This document shows, piece by piece, positions 50,487-60,284 of a DNA stretch of 64,000 nt. The number at the start of each line of letters is the position of its first letter. Positions within the stretch are counted from its first letter, which is position 1. Position numbers and translations under genes: made by a program. The stretch comes from Sphingomonas alpina (GTDB taxonomy: Bacteria > Pseudomonadota > Alphaproteobacteria > Sphingomonadales > Sphingomonadaceae), in assembly GCF_014490665.1 (NCBI RefSeq), contig NZ_CP061038.1, positions 2,542,001 to 2,606,000 on the forward strand. Direction: 5' to 3'. The notes beneath the pieces were generated by a model. It was not told the origin of the DNA and searched no databases. It worked only from the letters and a program-made list of their open reading frames with translations.

Positions 50487-51242
50487 TCAGATGCCGTCGG
50501 CGATGACGATCCGCCCGTCCGCCTCGAGCCGTTCGGTCAACTCCGCGATACACGCGTCGAGCAATGCCGCATCGGTCGCCCGCACGACGAAGTTCGCGCC
50601 GACGCGACCATCGCGGAAGAATGGGTAACTGCCGATCGCGACGCCCTCATGCGCCCGTTCGACCGCCCCGAGCAGGTCGGCGACTTCGCTCTCCGGTACC
50701 CAGCAGCCGATCGTGCGCGAGAGGACCGGCAGGCCGCCCTCCAGCGTACCGGTCAGCGCGTCGAGCATGCCGGCGGTGATATGCGGCACGCCGGCCATGA
50801 TGAAGATGTTGCCAAGCCGGATGCCGGGCGCGCCGGACATGCGATTCTCGATCAGGTCCGATCCCTCGGGTACCCGCGCCATGCGTTTGCGCGCATCGGT
50901 CAGGCCGCCGCGGTCGGTATAATAGCGTTCCAGCACGGCGAGCGCCTTGGGGTGGTACTCCACCCCTACCCCCAGCGCTGCGGCGATCGCATCGACGGTG
51001 ATGTCGTCATGGGTCGGACCGATGCCGCCCGTGGTGAAGAGATAATCGTTGCGTGCACGCAGAATATTGACGGCCTCGACGATCGCATCGGTCTTGTCCG
51101 GCACAATGCGAACTTCGGCCAGACGGATGCCCTGGACGTTGAGCCACGCGGCGATCTGCGCAACATTCTTGTCCTGCGTGCGGCCCGACAGGATCTCGTC
51201 GCCAATCACCGCCAGCGCGGCTGTCCAGATGCGTGTCGTCAT
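50487..51242 (-). CDS. CinA N-terminal/MoaB-like molybdopterin-binding domain protein
   Basis: A 251-residue protein. AALAVIGDEILSGRTQDKNVAQIAAWLNVQGI and LFTTGGIGPTHDDITVDAIAAALGV are the diagnostic molybdopterin-binding-domain motifs of CinA (competence/damage-inducible protein A). The remainder (IFIMAGVPHITAGML, AIGSYPFFRDGRVGANFVVRATD) matches short alphaproteobacterial CinA-like proteins without the C-terminal amidase domain. ATG 51242 is used although the frame opens earlier. It is divergent from map, with 64 bp between. Confidence 0.9.
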   Translation of the reverse strand: MTTRIWTAALAVIGDEILSGRTQDKNVAQIAAWLNVQGIRLAEVRIVPDKTDAIVEAVNILRARNDYLFTTGGIGPTHDDITVDAIAAALGVGVEYHPKALAVLERYYTDRGGLTDARKRMARVPEGSDLIENRMSGAPGIRLGNIFIMAGVPHITAGMLDALTGTLEGGLPVLSRTIGCWVPESEVADLLGAVERAHEGVAIGSYPFFRDGRVGANFVVRATDAALLDACIAELTERLEADGRIVIADGI

Positions 51243-51306
51243 GGGCTTGCGCATAGACCTTCAAACCGCCCTCGCAAAGCCCGGCCAAGCTCGCTATATC
51301 GTCTTT

Positions 51307-52131
51307 ATGACTGACTATGTAACCGTCACCGCCGACGCCCCGCTGGGTCGGACCGGCGCCATCAAGCTGCACGGGCGCGATGCGTTCGATGGCATGCACA
51401 AGGCCGGGCGGCTGGCCGCCGAGACGCTCGACATGATCGTGCCGCACGTCGTGCCCGGCGTATCGACCGGCGAGCTCGACGACCTGATCCGCAATTTCAT
51501 CGCCGCGGGTGGCGGTATCCCGGCGACGCTCGGTTATCGCGGCTATACGCATGCGAGCTGCATCTCGATCAACCATGTCGTGTGCCACGGCATTCCCGGC
51601 ATCAAGACGCTGAAGAGCGGCGATATCGTCAATATCGACGTGACCCCGATCGTCGATGGCTGGCACGGCGATTCGAGCCGAATGTATCTGGTCGGCGATG
51701 TGCCGATCAAGGCGAAGCGCTTGGTCGATGTGACCTATGAATGCCTGATGCTCGGCATCGAGCAGGCCAAGCCCGGCAACACGATGGGCGATGTCGCACA
51801 CGCGATTCAGAGCCATGCCGAGAAGCATCGCTTCGGCGTGGTGCGCGATTTCTGCGGCCATGGCCTCGGCCGGCTGTTCCATGATGCACCCGAAGTGGTC
51901 CATGTCGGCCGTCCCGGCACCGGCCCGGAACTGCGCCCCGGCATGATCTTCACGATCGAACCGATGATCAATATCGGCCGCCCGGACGTGAAACTGCTCG
52001 ACGATGGCTGGACCGCCGTGACGCGCGACCGTTCGCTGTCGGCGCAGTTCGAACACTCGATCGGCATCACTGAAGACGGCAATGAGATTTTCACGGTCAG
52101 CCCGGGCGGGTTCCACCAGCCGCCTTACTGA
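51307..52131 (+). CDS. map: Methionine aminopeptidase, type I
   Basis: A 274-residue M24 peptidase that removes N-terminal Met from nascent proteins. HKAGRLAAETLDMI, GYTHASCISINHVVCHGIPG and GDIVNIDVTPIVDGWHGDSSRMY are followed by GHGLGRLFHDAPEVVHVG and MIFTIEPMINIG. The five metal ligands (Asp, Asp, His, Glu, Glu) are in place, with the last glutamate near FEHSIGIT. Length is normal for alphaproteobacteria. The frame upstream to 51049 overlaps the divergent cinA-like gene and is not used. Confidence 0.97.
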   Translation: MTDYVTVTADAPLGRTGAIKLHGRDAFDGMHKAGRLAAETLDMIVPHVVPGVSTGELDDLIRNFIAAGGGIPATLGYRGYTHASCISINHVVCHGIPGIKTLKSGDIVNIDVTPIVDGWHGDSSRMYLVGDVPIKAKRLVDVTYECLMLGIEQAKPGNTMGDVAHAIQSHAEKHRFGVVRDFCGHGLGRLFHDAPEVVHVGRPGTGPELRPGMIFTIEPMINIGRPDVKLLDDGWTAVTRDRSLSAQFEHSIGITEDGNEIFTVSPGGFHQPPY

Positions 52132-52137
52132 GCGAGC

Positions 52138-52521
52138 TCAGCTACAGCCTATCGTACCAACGGCATAACGAGCGATCGCCGCATCCTCTGTCATGATCGT
52201 CGCGCCCTCAACCATGGCTTGGGCAACGATCATTCGGTCGAACGGATCGCCATGAATCCGTTCAAGTCTGGCCAGCGCGATGAGATGGCTGTTCGCGATA
52301 TCGAGTTGAACAAAACCGCGCTCGGCGAACACGGCGAGCGCCTCACCGACATCGATATCAAGTTTTCCGGTACTGATCTTTATCGCCATTTCCCATGGCG
52401 ATGCTGGACTGAACAATATCTCGTTCCCACGATCGTTGATCAAGGTCCTGGCCTTTAAGCCGAGCTTGGGCAGATCGAATATCCACCAGATCAGCGCGTG
52501 GGTGTCGAGCAACAGTCTCAT
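52138..52521 (-). CDS. PIN-domain toxin (VapC-like)
   Basis: A 127-residue PIN-domain ribonuclease candidate. MRLLLDTHALIWWIFDL gives the first acidic residue, and LFSPASPWEMAIKISTGKLDI the second glutamate region. HGDPFDRMIVAQAMVEGATIMTEDAAIARY gives the last acidic cluster. Start ATG 52521 overlaps the antitoxin stop (ATGA), the usual type II toxin-antitoxin layout. It would cleave RNA when freed from the antitoxin. It converges with map, with only 6 bp between the two genes. Confidence 0.9.
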   Translation of the reverse strand: MRLLLDTHALIWWIFDLPKLGLKARTLINDRGNEILFSPASPWEMAIKISTGKLDIDVGEALAVFAERGFVQLDIANSHLIALARLERIHGDPFDRMIVAQAMVEGATIMTEDAAIARYAVGTIGCS

Positions 52522-52781
52522 CGATCGGGCGGAAAGATGTCGGCATCGAACGTCGCCTCGATCTCGGGCGACCACGTATCAAAGTCATCGGCGATCCAGC
52601 CACGCCCCTTGAGAGCACCAGGCTTGCGAAAATTCGCATCGGGTTCCGGCGCGCGGAGTTCTGCGACCTTCTTGCCGCGCGACACGATGTCAAAATTCTC
52701 ACCCGCAGCGACGCGTCGAAGATAGTCGCTCAGCTTGCCGCGTAGCTCGCGGACTCCGACAATGGTCGCGTGAACAGTCAT
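52518..52781 (-). CDS. Phd/YefM-type antitoxin
   Basis: An 87-residue antitoxin from ATG 52781. VHATIVGVRELRGKLSDYLRRVAAGENFDIVSRGKKVAELRAP is the Phd/YefM DNA-binding and dimerisation domain. The acidic C-terminal tail (WIADDFDTWSPEIEATFDADIFPPDR) would wrap the PIN toxin. It precedes and overlaps the toxin gene, and the operon is probably autoregulated. Confidence 0.9.
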   Translation of the reverse strand: MTVHATIVGVRELRGKLSDYLRRVAAGENFDIVSRGKKVAELRAPEPDANFRKPGALKGRGWIADDFDTWSPEIEATFDADIFPPDR

Positions 52782-52829
52782 CGCATCATCCTTAGTGTCC
52801 ACATGATGTAGTCACGAATTCGCTAGTAA

Positions 52830-53351
<522 letters not shown>

Positions 53352-53466
53352 GCGGCTCGAAGGAATTTGACGCGCCGCAACATTGTGTGACAGCAGGCGC
53401 TGCGCACGTAACATGATTCTCCGGGAGACCGGAGCGACTATCGACCACGAAAGGGCATGGGATATT

Positions 53467-54879
53467 ATGGCGAATTCGGCGAACGACGTCCTGAAGAAGA
53501 TCAAGGATGAGGAGATCGAGTGGGTCGATCTGCGATTCACCGACCCCAAGGGTAAGTGGCAGCACCTGACGATGGTCGCAGGCGTCGTCGGTGAAGACGA
53601 ACTGACCGACGGTTTCATGTTCGACGGCTCATCGATCGCGGGCTGGAAGGTGATCAACGAATCCGACATGATCCTGAAGCCGGATCTGGACGCGATCTAT
53701 ATCGATCCGTTCTCGGCAACGCCGATGCTGATCCTGATCTGCGACATTGTCGAACCGGCAACCGGCGAGCTTTATGCCCGCGATCCGCGCTCGACCGCGA
53801 AGCGCGCCGAGGCGTACCTCAAGACCACCGGCATCGGCGACACCGTCTATGTCGGCCCGGAAGCCGAATTCTTCATGTTCGACGATGTGAAGTTCGAAAA
53901 CAGCTACAACACCAGCTATTACAAGATCGACGATATCGAGCTGCCGACCAACACCGGCACCACCTATGAAGGCGGCAATATGGGCCATCGCCCGCGCGCC
54001 AAGGGTGGTTATTTCCCGGTCGCGCCGGTCGACAGCGCGGTCGATATCCGTGGCGAGATGGTCTCGACCATGCTCGAAATGGGCCTGCCGTGCGACAAGC
54101 ATCACCATGAGGTTGCTGCGGCACAGCATGAGCTGGGCCTGACCTTCGGTACGCTGACCACCACCGCCGATCGCATGCAGATCTACAAGTACGTCGTGCA
54201 TCAGGTCGCGCATGCTTACGGCAAGACCGCGACCTTCATGCCCAAGCCGATCAAGGAAGATAACGGCTCGGGCATGCACACCCATTTGTCGATCTGGGAA
54301 GGCAGCAAGCCGCTGTTCGCCGGCAATGGCTATGCCGGTCTGTCCGACACCTGCCTCTACTTCATCGGCGGGATCATCAAGCACGCCAAGTCGGTCAACG
54401 CCTTCACCAACCCGACCACCAACAGCTACAAGCGGCTGGTCCCGGGTTATGAGGCGCCGGTGCTGCTCGCCTATTCGGCGCGCAACCGTTCGGCATCGTG
54501 CCGCATTCCATACGGCACCGGTCCCAAGGCGAAGCGCGTCGAAGTGCGCTTCCCCGACGCGATGGCCAACCCGTATCTCTGCTATGCGGCGTTGTTCATG
54601 GCCGGCCTGGACGGCATCCAGAACAAGATCCATCCCGGCGAGGCGATGGACAAGAACCTGTACGACCTGCCGCCGGCAGAGCTCGCCCAGGTCCCGACCG
54701 TGTGCGGTTCGTTGCGCGAGGCGCTGGAAAGCCTGGCTGCCGATCACGACTATCTGCTCAAGGGCGACGTCTTCTCCAAGGAGCAGATCGAATCCTATAT
54801 CGAACTGAAGTACGAAGACGTGGCGCGCTGGGAAATGACCCCCAGCCCGGTCGAATTCGACATGTATTACAGCTACTGA
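53467..54879 (+). CDS. glnA: Glutamine synthetase, type I
   Basis: A 470-residue enzyme that makes glutamine from glutamate, ammonia and [22 protein letters not shown] (about 50-68), [12 protein letters not shown] (130-141) and [19 protein letters not shown] (212-230) are present. [18 protein letters not shown] is the ATP-binding region, and [11 protein letters not shown] follows. Tyr399 in [10 protein letters not shown] is the adenylylation site, so activity is controlled covalently. The start is ATG 53467; the open frame to 53383 adds non-family residues. A terminator follows. Confidence 0.99.
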   Translation: MANSANDVLKKIKDEEIEWVDLRFTDPKGKWQHLTMVAGVVGEDELTDGFMFDGSSIAGWKVINESDMILKPDLDAIYIDPFSATPMLILICDIVEPATGELYARDPRSTAKRAEAYLKTTGIGDTVYVGPEAEFFMFDDVKFENSYNTSYYKIDDIELPTNTGTTYEGGNMGHRPRAKGGYFPVAPVDSAVDIRGEMVSTMLEMGLPCDKHHHEVAAAQHELGLTFGTLTTTADRMQIYKYVVHQVAHAYGKTATFMPKPIKEDNGSGMHTHLSIWEGSKPLFAGNGYAGLSDTCLYFIGGIIKHAKSVNAFTNPTTNSYKRLVPGYEAPVLLAYSARNRSASCRIPYGTGPKAKRVEVRFPDAMANPYLCYAALFMAGLDGIQNKIHPGEAMDKNLYDLPPAELAQVPTVCGSLREALESLAADHDYLLKGDVFSKEQIESYIELKYEDVARWEMTPSPVEFDMYYSY

Positions 54880-54902
54880 TCGCTACGATCCGCTGCGCAT
54901 CA

Positions 54903-54938
54903 GGGGCGTCCGGAGCGATCCGGGCGCCCCTTTTGTTT
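54903..54938 (+). terminator. Rho-independent terminator of glnA
   Basis: The stem GGGGCGtCCGG / CCGGgCGCCCC with a 6-nt loop (54903-54930) is followed by TTTTGTTT, 24 bp after the glnA stop. Confidence 0.85.
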
Positions 54939-55104
54939 CAACAGCACCGAGTGGTGATAACCCCGGTTGGATCGGCATTCACTCGCTGCACCTGGCCGCG
55001 CCGATTCAACCCCGCTGCCGGTCGTGCCAGCGTGACGGCGGACGGGAAGCCAGCCGGTACCGCCGCCCCGCTCTTTGACATGACTGGAATATACAGGACG
55101 CTTT

Positions 55105-55280
55105 GCGGCCGCTGTTCGGCAGGAACAGCGGTGAGCTGACCGCTGTTCATGCGCTTTCCCACCGCTGTTATGGATAACAGCGGTGGCGGAAATCAACCCA
55201 TTGAAAACAGTTAGAAAATCCACCGCCAAAATCCAACTTAACAGGGGTGGCTTTTTTTATTCCGAACAACAGCGGAAAAA
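55105..55280 (+). repeat. AACAG-hairpin element, locus 3 (AACAGCGG spelling)
   Basis: The gene-free stretch 54939-55423 holds this element. A 13-bp perfect stem lies at 55159-55186 (CCACCGCTGTTAT and ATAACAGCGGTGG, loop GG). After 14-15 bp comes CCATTGAAAACAG. Other AACAGCGG words or complements start at 55109, 55124, 55140, 55162, 55176 and 55268. One copy at 55240 reads AACAGGGG, the locus 1 spelling. AATCCAAC and TTTTTTTATT also occur in locus 1 in the same order. The remaining 54939-55104 and 55281-55423 show no gene. Confidence 0.85.
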
Positions 55281-55423
55281 TCACAACCCTGGTGACGGCG
55301 ACTCGCATCGCAACCACTGTCCGTCTGAATGTCGATTGGGCCTGCGATTAAATTTTTCGTCCGGAACACATGCCCCGGCCGGCAGTTCGGTGTTGCGGTA
55401 TGTTGATCATCGAAAGGGCCGCA

Positions 55424-55759
55424 ATGAAGAATCCTGTGCTGCTGATTGTCCTTGGGCTCGTCTTGCTGGCGGCCGGTGCTGCGCTGAACTTCACAGGCGG
55501 GCCGCCCAGGGCGGATGTGGCGATCGCTGCTCAGTGCAAGGAGCGGATGCGGGATCAGCCTGACATGGTGGCGAAATGCGACGAAGCCGCCTTTGCTGCT
55601 GCCATGACCGCAACGGACGCGGACTCGGCGGCGCGCGCGATCAGCGCAGCCAATAATAGTGAAGTCGGCGGAAACACTCTGGCGATGTTTCTGCTCGGCC
55701 TTGGCGCGGCCGTGACTGCCGCCGGCATTTTCGCACGCTGGAAGAGCAGCCAGTCCTGA
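55424..55759 (+). CDS. Small two-helix membrane protein, unknown function
   Basis: A 111-residue protein from ATG 55424. The two hydrophobic helices are PVLLIVLGLVLLAAGAALNF (about 4-23) and LAMFLLGLGAAVTAAGIFA near the end. They flank a roughly 60-residue soluble loop with two cysteines (AAQCKERMRDQPDMVAKCDEAAF). The loop recalls DUF1311-like cysteine spacing. It ends 1 bp before the LprI-like gene, so the two form an operon. The family is not recognised. Confidence 0.75.
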   Translation: MKNPVLLIVLGLVLLAAGAALNFTGGPPRADVAIAAQCKERMRDQPDMVAKCDEAAFAAAMTATDADSAARAISAANNSEVGGNTLAMFLLGLGAAVTAAGIFARWKSSQS

Positions 55760-55760
55760 A

Positions 55761-56183
55761 ATGGTCGCGATACGCTCGATCCTTGCCCTCATGATCGCGG
55801 CAATGGCGTCGGCGGCTTATGCCGCCCCGCCCGGCGATGCCACGGAGGCCGCGCTGGACCATTGCCTCGCATTGCCGGCCAATGCGTCGACAGCCGGTCA
55901 GGTCGAGTGCGAGCAGGCGGCCGCGAAAGCCTATGATCGGCGAATGAATGCGTCCTACACGACATTGATGCGGCGGCTGCCGCCATCGGCAAAGGGCCAG
56001 TTGCAACGATCGCAGCGCGCCTGGCTTGTCTATCGGGACAGCGAATTCAATGCGCAGGGCGGAATCTACGCGACACGTCAGGGAACGATGTATGTTCCCA
56101 TGCAGGCGGATTCTGCGGCAACGCTCACTCGCGACCGGGCGCGCCTGCTCGAAAGCTATGTGCGGGTGATGTCGATCGAGTGA
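55761..56183 (+). CDS. LprI/DUF1311-type secreted protein
   Basis: A 140-residue exported protein. Signal peptide SILALMIAAMASAAYA precedes DHCLALPANASTAGQVECEQAAAKAYDRRMNASYTTLMRRL, the DUF1311 pattern of two cysteines and an aromatic helix. KGQLQRSQRAWLVYRDSEFNAQGG is the family QRAWLxYRD motif. The family includes a mycobacterial lysozyme inhibitor. It directly follows a small membrane protein gene. Confidence 0.88.
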   Translation: MVAIRSILALMIAAMASAAYAAPPGDATEAALDHCLALPANASTAGQVECEQAAAKAYDRRMNASYTTLMRRLPPSAKGQLQRSQRAWLVYRDSEFNAQGGIYATRQGTMYVPMQADSAATLTRDRARLLESYVRVMSIE

Positions 56184-56255
56184 TGGCAGTGTTCAAAAGA
56201 CTGTCGGCCATGGCCTGACCGCCCGGCTTCCACGCCTCCTCCGTCAAGGCGGGCA

Positions 56256-57230
56256 TTACGGCAGCAACACCGTCGCACCCTTTGTCTCACCTGCCTCGAG
56301 CGCGCGGTGCGCGTCGGCCACATCCTCCAGCGCGAAGGTCTGGCCGATCTCCGCTGTGATCGCTCCCTTGGCCAGCATTTCGAACACGCGGTCGATGCCG
56401 CTCTTCCGCTCTTCGGCGGTGACATAATAATCGACCATGGTCGGGCGCGAAACGAACAGCGAGCCGTGCCGCGCCAGGATGCCGAGATTCACGCCATCAA
56501 CCGGACCGCCCGCATTGCCATAGCTGACGATCAGGCCGCGCCGGGCAGTCGAGGCGAGCGATATCTCCCAGGTCGCCTTGCCGATGCCGTCGAACACCAC
56601 CCCGACGCCCTTGCCGTCGGTGATCGCCCGCACTTCCTTTGCGACATCGACCTGCTTGTGAAGCAGGACATGATCGGCACCGGCGGCCCGTGCCTGTACC
56701 GCCTTCTCCTCGCTGCCGACCGTGCCGATCACCGTCGCGCCGACCGCCTTCAGCCAGCCGACGAGCAGATGGCCAACGCCGCCCGCCGCTGCATGGACCA
56801 GCACCGTCTGGCCGCGCTCGACTTTGGCGCAGCGCTCGACCAGGAATTCGGTCGTGCCGCCCTTCAGCAGCAGCGCCGCTGCCTTCCGGTCATCGACGTT
56901 CTCGGGCAGCTTGATGAGTTGATCGGCCGGGAGGTTGCGTGCGGTCGAATAGGCGCCGCGTGCCGGGCCGAACGTGCCGACGCGGTCGCCGACTGCGAGG
57001 CCTCTTACGCCCTCGCCCAGCGCCTCGACCACGCCGACCGCCTCGCCGCCCAGACGACCGGGCATCTCGATCGGATAGAGGCCACTACGGTGATAGGTGT
57101 CGATGAAATTGAGCCCGACCGCGGTATTGCGCATCCGCGCTTCACCTGGTCCGGGCGGTGGCAGGTCGATATCGACCCATTCGATGACTTCCGGACCGCC
57201 GGTGCGGGTGATTTGAGCAATACGGGCCAT
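56256..57230 (-). CDS. NADPH:quinone oxidoreductase (zeta-crystallin type)
   Basis: A 324-residue zinc-independent medium-chain dehydrogenase. IEWVDIDLPPPGPGEARMRNTAVGLNFIDTYHRSGLYP is the family N-terminus, and GRLGGEAVGVVEALGEGV follows. VLVHAAAGGVGHLLVGWLKAVGATVIGTVGS is the nucleotide-binding fold with AAAGGVG typical of quinone reductases (Qor). No catalytic zinc cysteine is present. ATG 57230 is the family-supported start. It is divergent from the aldehyde dehydrogenase gene. Confidence 0.93.
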   Translation of the reverse strand: MARIAQITRTGGPEVIEWVDIDLPPPGPGEARMRNTAVGLNFIDTYHRSGLYPIEMPGRLGGEAVGVVEALGEGVRGLAVGDRVGTFGPARGAYSTARNLPADQLIKLPENVDDRKAAALLLKGGTTEFLVERCAKVERGQTVLVHAAAGGVGHLLVGWLKAVGATVIGTVGSEEKAVQARAAGADHVLLHKQVDVAKEVRAITDGKGVGVVFDGIGKATWEISLASTARRGLIVSYGNAGGPVDGVNLGILARHGSLFVSRPTMVDYYVTAEERKSGIDRVFEMLAKGAITAEIGQTFALEDVADAHRALEAGETKGATVLLP

Positions 57231-57350
57231 CGGTCGATCTCCTGCCAGGACGAAGCGAAAATAGGTGCTGCGTTTCAGGTTGCAACGGATCGCTGCGCGC
57301 GCCATCTAGGCGCGTGAAGCATACCGCAGGTTCAAAAATCGGAGAGCGAG

Positions 57351-58775
57351 ATGAAAAGCTACCTGAAGCAATATATCGATGGCGCCTGGATCGATAGCGA
57401 TGGGGGCAAGCGCCACGAGGTGATCGATCCCTCGACCGAACAGCCGGTGAGCGAAATCACGCTCGGCAGCCAGGCCGATGTCGACAAGGCGGTGGCTGCC
57501 GCGAAAAAGGCCTTCGACAGCTATTCGCAGACCAGCGTTGCGGACCGTATCGCGCTGCTCCAGCGCGTGATCGAGGAATATAAGGCGCGCATGCCCGATC
57601 TGGCGGCAGCCACCAGCGAAGAGATGGGCGCGCCGATCGGCTTTGCGACCATGGCGCAGGCCCCGGCCGGACTGGGTTATTTCATCGGCACGCTGAAGGC
57701 GTTGCAGGAATTCAGCTTTTCCGAGCAGGTCGGCAAGAACCGCGTGGTGCACGAGCCGCTCGGCGTCGTCGCAATGATCACGCCGTGGAACTGGCCGCTC
57801 AACCAGATCTGCGCCAAGGTCGCGCCTGCGCTTGCCGCCGGCAACACCATGATCCTGAAACCGTCGGAAGAAGCGCCCGGCTGTGCGGTGATCCTGGCCG
57901 AGATCCTCGACAAGGCGGGCGTGCCGGCGGGCGTGTTCAACCTGGTCAATGGCGATGGTCCGGGCGTCGGCGCCGCGCTGTCGACGCACAAGCATGTCGA
58001 TATGGTGAGCTTCACGGGATCGACCCGCGCTGGCATCGCGGTGGCGCAGGCGGCGGCCGCGACGGTCAAGCGCGTGCATCAGGAACTGGGCGGCAAGGCC
58101 CCGAACGTGGTGCTCGAGGGTGCCAATCTCGCTGACGTGCTGCCGCCAACGGTACAAGGCGTGCTGGCCAATTCAGGGCAGAGCTGCATCGCCCCCACCC
58201 GCCTGCTCGTGCACAAGAGCCAGGCGGCCGAGGCGACGCAGGTGGTCAAGTCGATCATGGAAGCGGTCACGGTCGATGCGGCGAGCGTGATGGGCGCGCA
58301 TATCGGCCCGGTGGTCAACAAGGCGCAGTTCGAGAAGATCCAGGGTTTGATCCAGTCGGCGATCGACGAGGGCGCGACCCTGGTCACCGGTGGCACCGGA
58401 CGGCCTGACGGGCGCAACGCCGGCTTCTTCATCAAGCCGACGCTGTTCACGGACGTGACTCCGGACATGCGCATCTATCGCGAGGAGACGTTCGGCCCGG
58501 TCGCGACAATCACCACCTATGAGAGTGGCGATCAGGCGATCGAGATGGCCAACGATACCGATTACGGCTTGTCAGCGACGATCTCGGGCGATCCGGCGGA
58601 AGCGGCCAAGGTAGCGCCGAAGCTGCGCGCCGGACTGGTCACGATCAACGCCTGGGCCGGCGGCGGCGGCACGCCGTTCGGCGGCTACAAGCAATCGGGC
58701 AATGGCCGTGAAGGCGGCAAATATGGCCTGGCCGACTTCATGGAGTTAAAGACGATCGTCGGCGAGCCCGCGTAA
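57351..58775 (+). CDS. NAD(P)-dependent aldehyde dehydrogenase
   Basis: A 474-residue ALDH. MITPWNWPLNQICAKVAPALAAGNTMILKPSE is the cofactor-binding entry, and FTGSTRAGIAV follows. HQELGGKAPNVVLEGANL carries the general base Glu245. ANSGQSCIAPTRLLVH carries the nucleophile Cys279. EETFGPVATITTY and PFGGYKQSGNGREGGKYGLADF close the fold. The aldehyde substrate is not evident. It is followed after 6 bp by an ATP-grasp gene, probably in one transcript. Confidence 0.95.
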   Translation: MKSYLKQYIDGAWIDSDGGKRHEVIDPSTEQPVSEITLGSQADVDKAVAAAKKAFDSYSQTSVADRIALLQRVIEEYKARMPDLAAATSEEMGAPIGFATMAQAPAGLGYFIGTLKALQEFSFSEQVGKNRVVHEPLGVVAMITPWNWPLNQICAKVAPALAAGNTMILKPSEEAPGCAVILAEILDKAGVPAGVFNLVNGDGPGVGAALSTHKHVDMVSFTGSTRAGIAVAQAAAATVKRVHQELGGKAPNVVLEGANLADVLPPTVQGVLANSGQSCIAPTRLLVHKSQAAEATQVVKSIMEAVTVDAASVMGAHIGPVVNKAQFEKIQGLIQSAIDEGATLVTGGTGRPDGRNAGFFIKPTLFTDVTPDMRIYREETFGPVATITTYESGDQAIEMANDTDYGLSATISGDPAEAAKVAPKLRAGLVTINAWAGGGGTPFGGYKQSGNGREGGKYGLADFMELKTIVGEPA

Positions 58776-58781
58776 CCGGGC

Positions 58782-59660
58782 ATGATGCTGACCATCGATG
58801 TATTGATGCCGGCGGCGGGCAGCGAATATGGCGCCGCCGCCGAAGCGATCCTGGGCGACTATCGCGCTGCGTTCGCCAGGCGCGGCATGACGCTTTGTCC
58901 CCGGCCCTGGGATCTGGGGCCGGACGACGGAGACGCGGCGCTGGCGTTGTTCGCCTGGGGCTATCATCTCGACGTGCTGCGGTGGGAGGCCATGCTGGCG
59001 GCATGGCCGGCGCACAAGCCCTTGTTCAACGCACCCGCATTGCTTGCCTCGAATACGCGCAAAACCTATCTCGCCGAGCTCGAGGCGGGCGGCATCCCGA
59101 TCGTCCCAAGCTGGTTCGGGCGTGCCGATGCGGCGAGCGTCCCGGCGGCCTTCGACCATTTCGGTGCTGACGAACTGGTGATCAAGCCGCAGGTGTCGGG
59201 CGGCAGCTACCGCACCGTGCGCGTCGGGCGTAGCGATCCCGTCAGGCCGCTGGACGACGCCATCATCCAGCCCTTCGTGCCCGCGGTATCGGGCGAAGGC
59301 GAACTCTCCTTTCTCTACGTCGCCGGAGAGTTCAGCCACGCCGTGCGCAAAGTCGCGGCGGAGGGTGATTTCCGCATTCAGCCGCAGTTCGGCGGCATCT
59401 TCTCACGTTTCGACCCGGACGCCGATCAGCGTGGGCTGGCCGACCGCGTTGTCGCGGCGCTTCCCGAACCGGCGCTTTATACGCGGGTCGATCTATTGCG
59501 GCTGGCCAATGGCAGTCTGGCGCTGATGGAGCTGGAGGTGATCGAGCCCGATCTCTATCCGCACCTCGAGCCGGAATTGCCGGGGCGACTTGCCGACGCG
59601 CTGATCGACGCACTGGTAAAGACGCGCGATGACATGAGCGCGAACCTCACAACGCCGTAA
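58782..59660 (+). CDS. ATP-grasp family protein (RimK/DcsG-like)
   Basis: A 292-residue protein. The N-terminal pre-ATP-grasp region (MLTIDVLMPAAGSEYG, LALFAWGYHLDVLRWEAML) is followed by NTRKTYLAELEAGGIPIVPSW. DELVIKPQVSGGSYRTVRV has the lysine and glycine-rich ATP-binding loop. IIQPFVPAVSGEGELSFLYV and LMELEVIEPDLYPHLEP (metal-binding Glu) complete the active site. Relatives ligate carboxylates to amines, for example in cycloserine synthesis or glutathione-like peptide formation. The substrate is unknown. Confidence 0.88.
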   Translation: MMLTIDVLMPAAGSEYGAAAEAILGDYRAAFARRGMTLCPRPWDLGPDDGDAALALFAWGYHLDVLRWEAMLAAWPAHKPLFNAPALLASNTRKTYLAELEAGGIPIVPSWFGRADAASVPAAFDHFGADELVIKPQVSGGSYRTVRVGRSDPVRPLDDAIIQPFVPAVSGEGELSFLYVAGEFSHAVRKVAAEGDFRIQPQFGGIFSRFDPDADQRGLADRVVAALPEPALYTRVDLLRLANGSLALMELEVIEPDLYPHLEPELPGRLADALIDALVKTRDDMSANLTTP

Positions 59661-59714
59661 CAATGTCCCTTCACAGGGCTGGCGTCGGCGATCGATCGCA
59701 GGCAACGCATCGGC

Positions 59715-60284
59715 ATGGCGATCGAAACCTTGTTGGCCCGTTACGGCCTTGCCGCCGTGTTCCTCGGCGCAGGTATCGAGGGCGAGACGATCGTGGTGAC
59801 CGGCGGGCTGCTTGCCCATAACGGGCTGTTGCCTTTCTTCGGCGTGGCGATCGCCGCTGCGGCCGGTTCCTTCATTGCCGATCAGCTGTTCTTCGCGCTG
59901 GGACGACGGTTTCGCGATCATCCGCGGATCAAGCGGATCGAGGCAAAGCCTGCATTCGCTCGCGCATTGACGCTATTCGAGCACCACCCCACCGCGTTCG
60001 TATTCGGGTTCCGCTTTCTCTACGGATTAAGGACGGTCAGCCCGATCGCAATCGGCACCTCGGCGATCAGGACGCACAGATTCGCGGCGATCAATGCGGC
60101 GGCCGCCGCCGTCTGGGCGGTCCTGTTCACTGGCATCGGCTATGTGTTCGCCGATGGGATCGAGCGGTTCTTCGGCAAGATAAAGTCGGTCGAGCATGTC
60201 GTGATCGGCGTGCTGGTCGGAGCGGCGATTATCGGTGGCGGGATTCACCTGGTACGCCGGTCCCGAGCGAAGCGTTCTCAATAA
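59715..60284 (+). CDS. DedA/VTT-family membrane protein
   Basis: A 189-residue inner-membrane protein of the DedA superfamily. GLAAVFLGAGIEGETIVVTGGLLAHNGLLPF has the family glutamate in the first re-entrant region. GSFIADQLFFALGRRF is the GxxxGDxxxYxxGR-like motif. FGFRFLYGLRTVSPIAIGTSAI is the FxRFxPxxR-like region. DedA proteins act as lipid (undecaprenyl phosphate or phospholipid) flippases. The 3' end overlaps the convergent tamB gene by 7 bp. Confidence 0.9.
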   Translation: MAIETLLARYGLAAVFLGAGIEGETIVVTGGLLAHNGLLPFFGVAIAAAAGSFIADQLFFALGRRFRDHPRIKRIEAKPAFARALTLFEHHPTAFVFGFRFLYGLRTVSPIAIGTSAIRTHRFAAINAAAAAVWAVLFTGIGYVFADGIERFFGKIKSVEHVVIGVLVGAAIIGGGIHLVRRSRAKRSQ

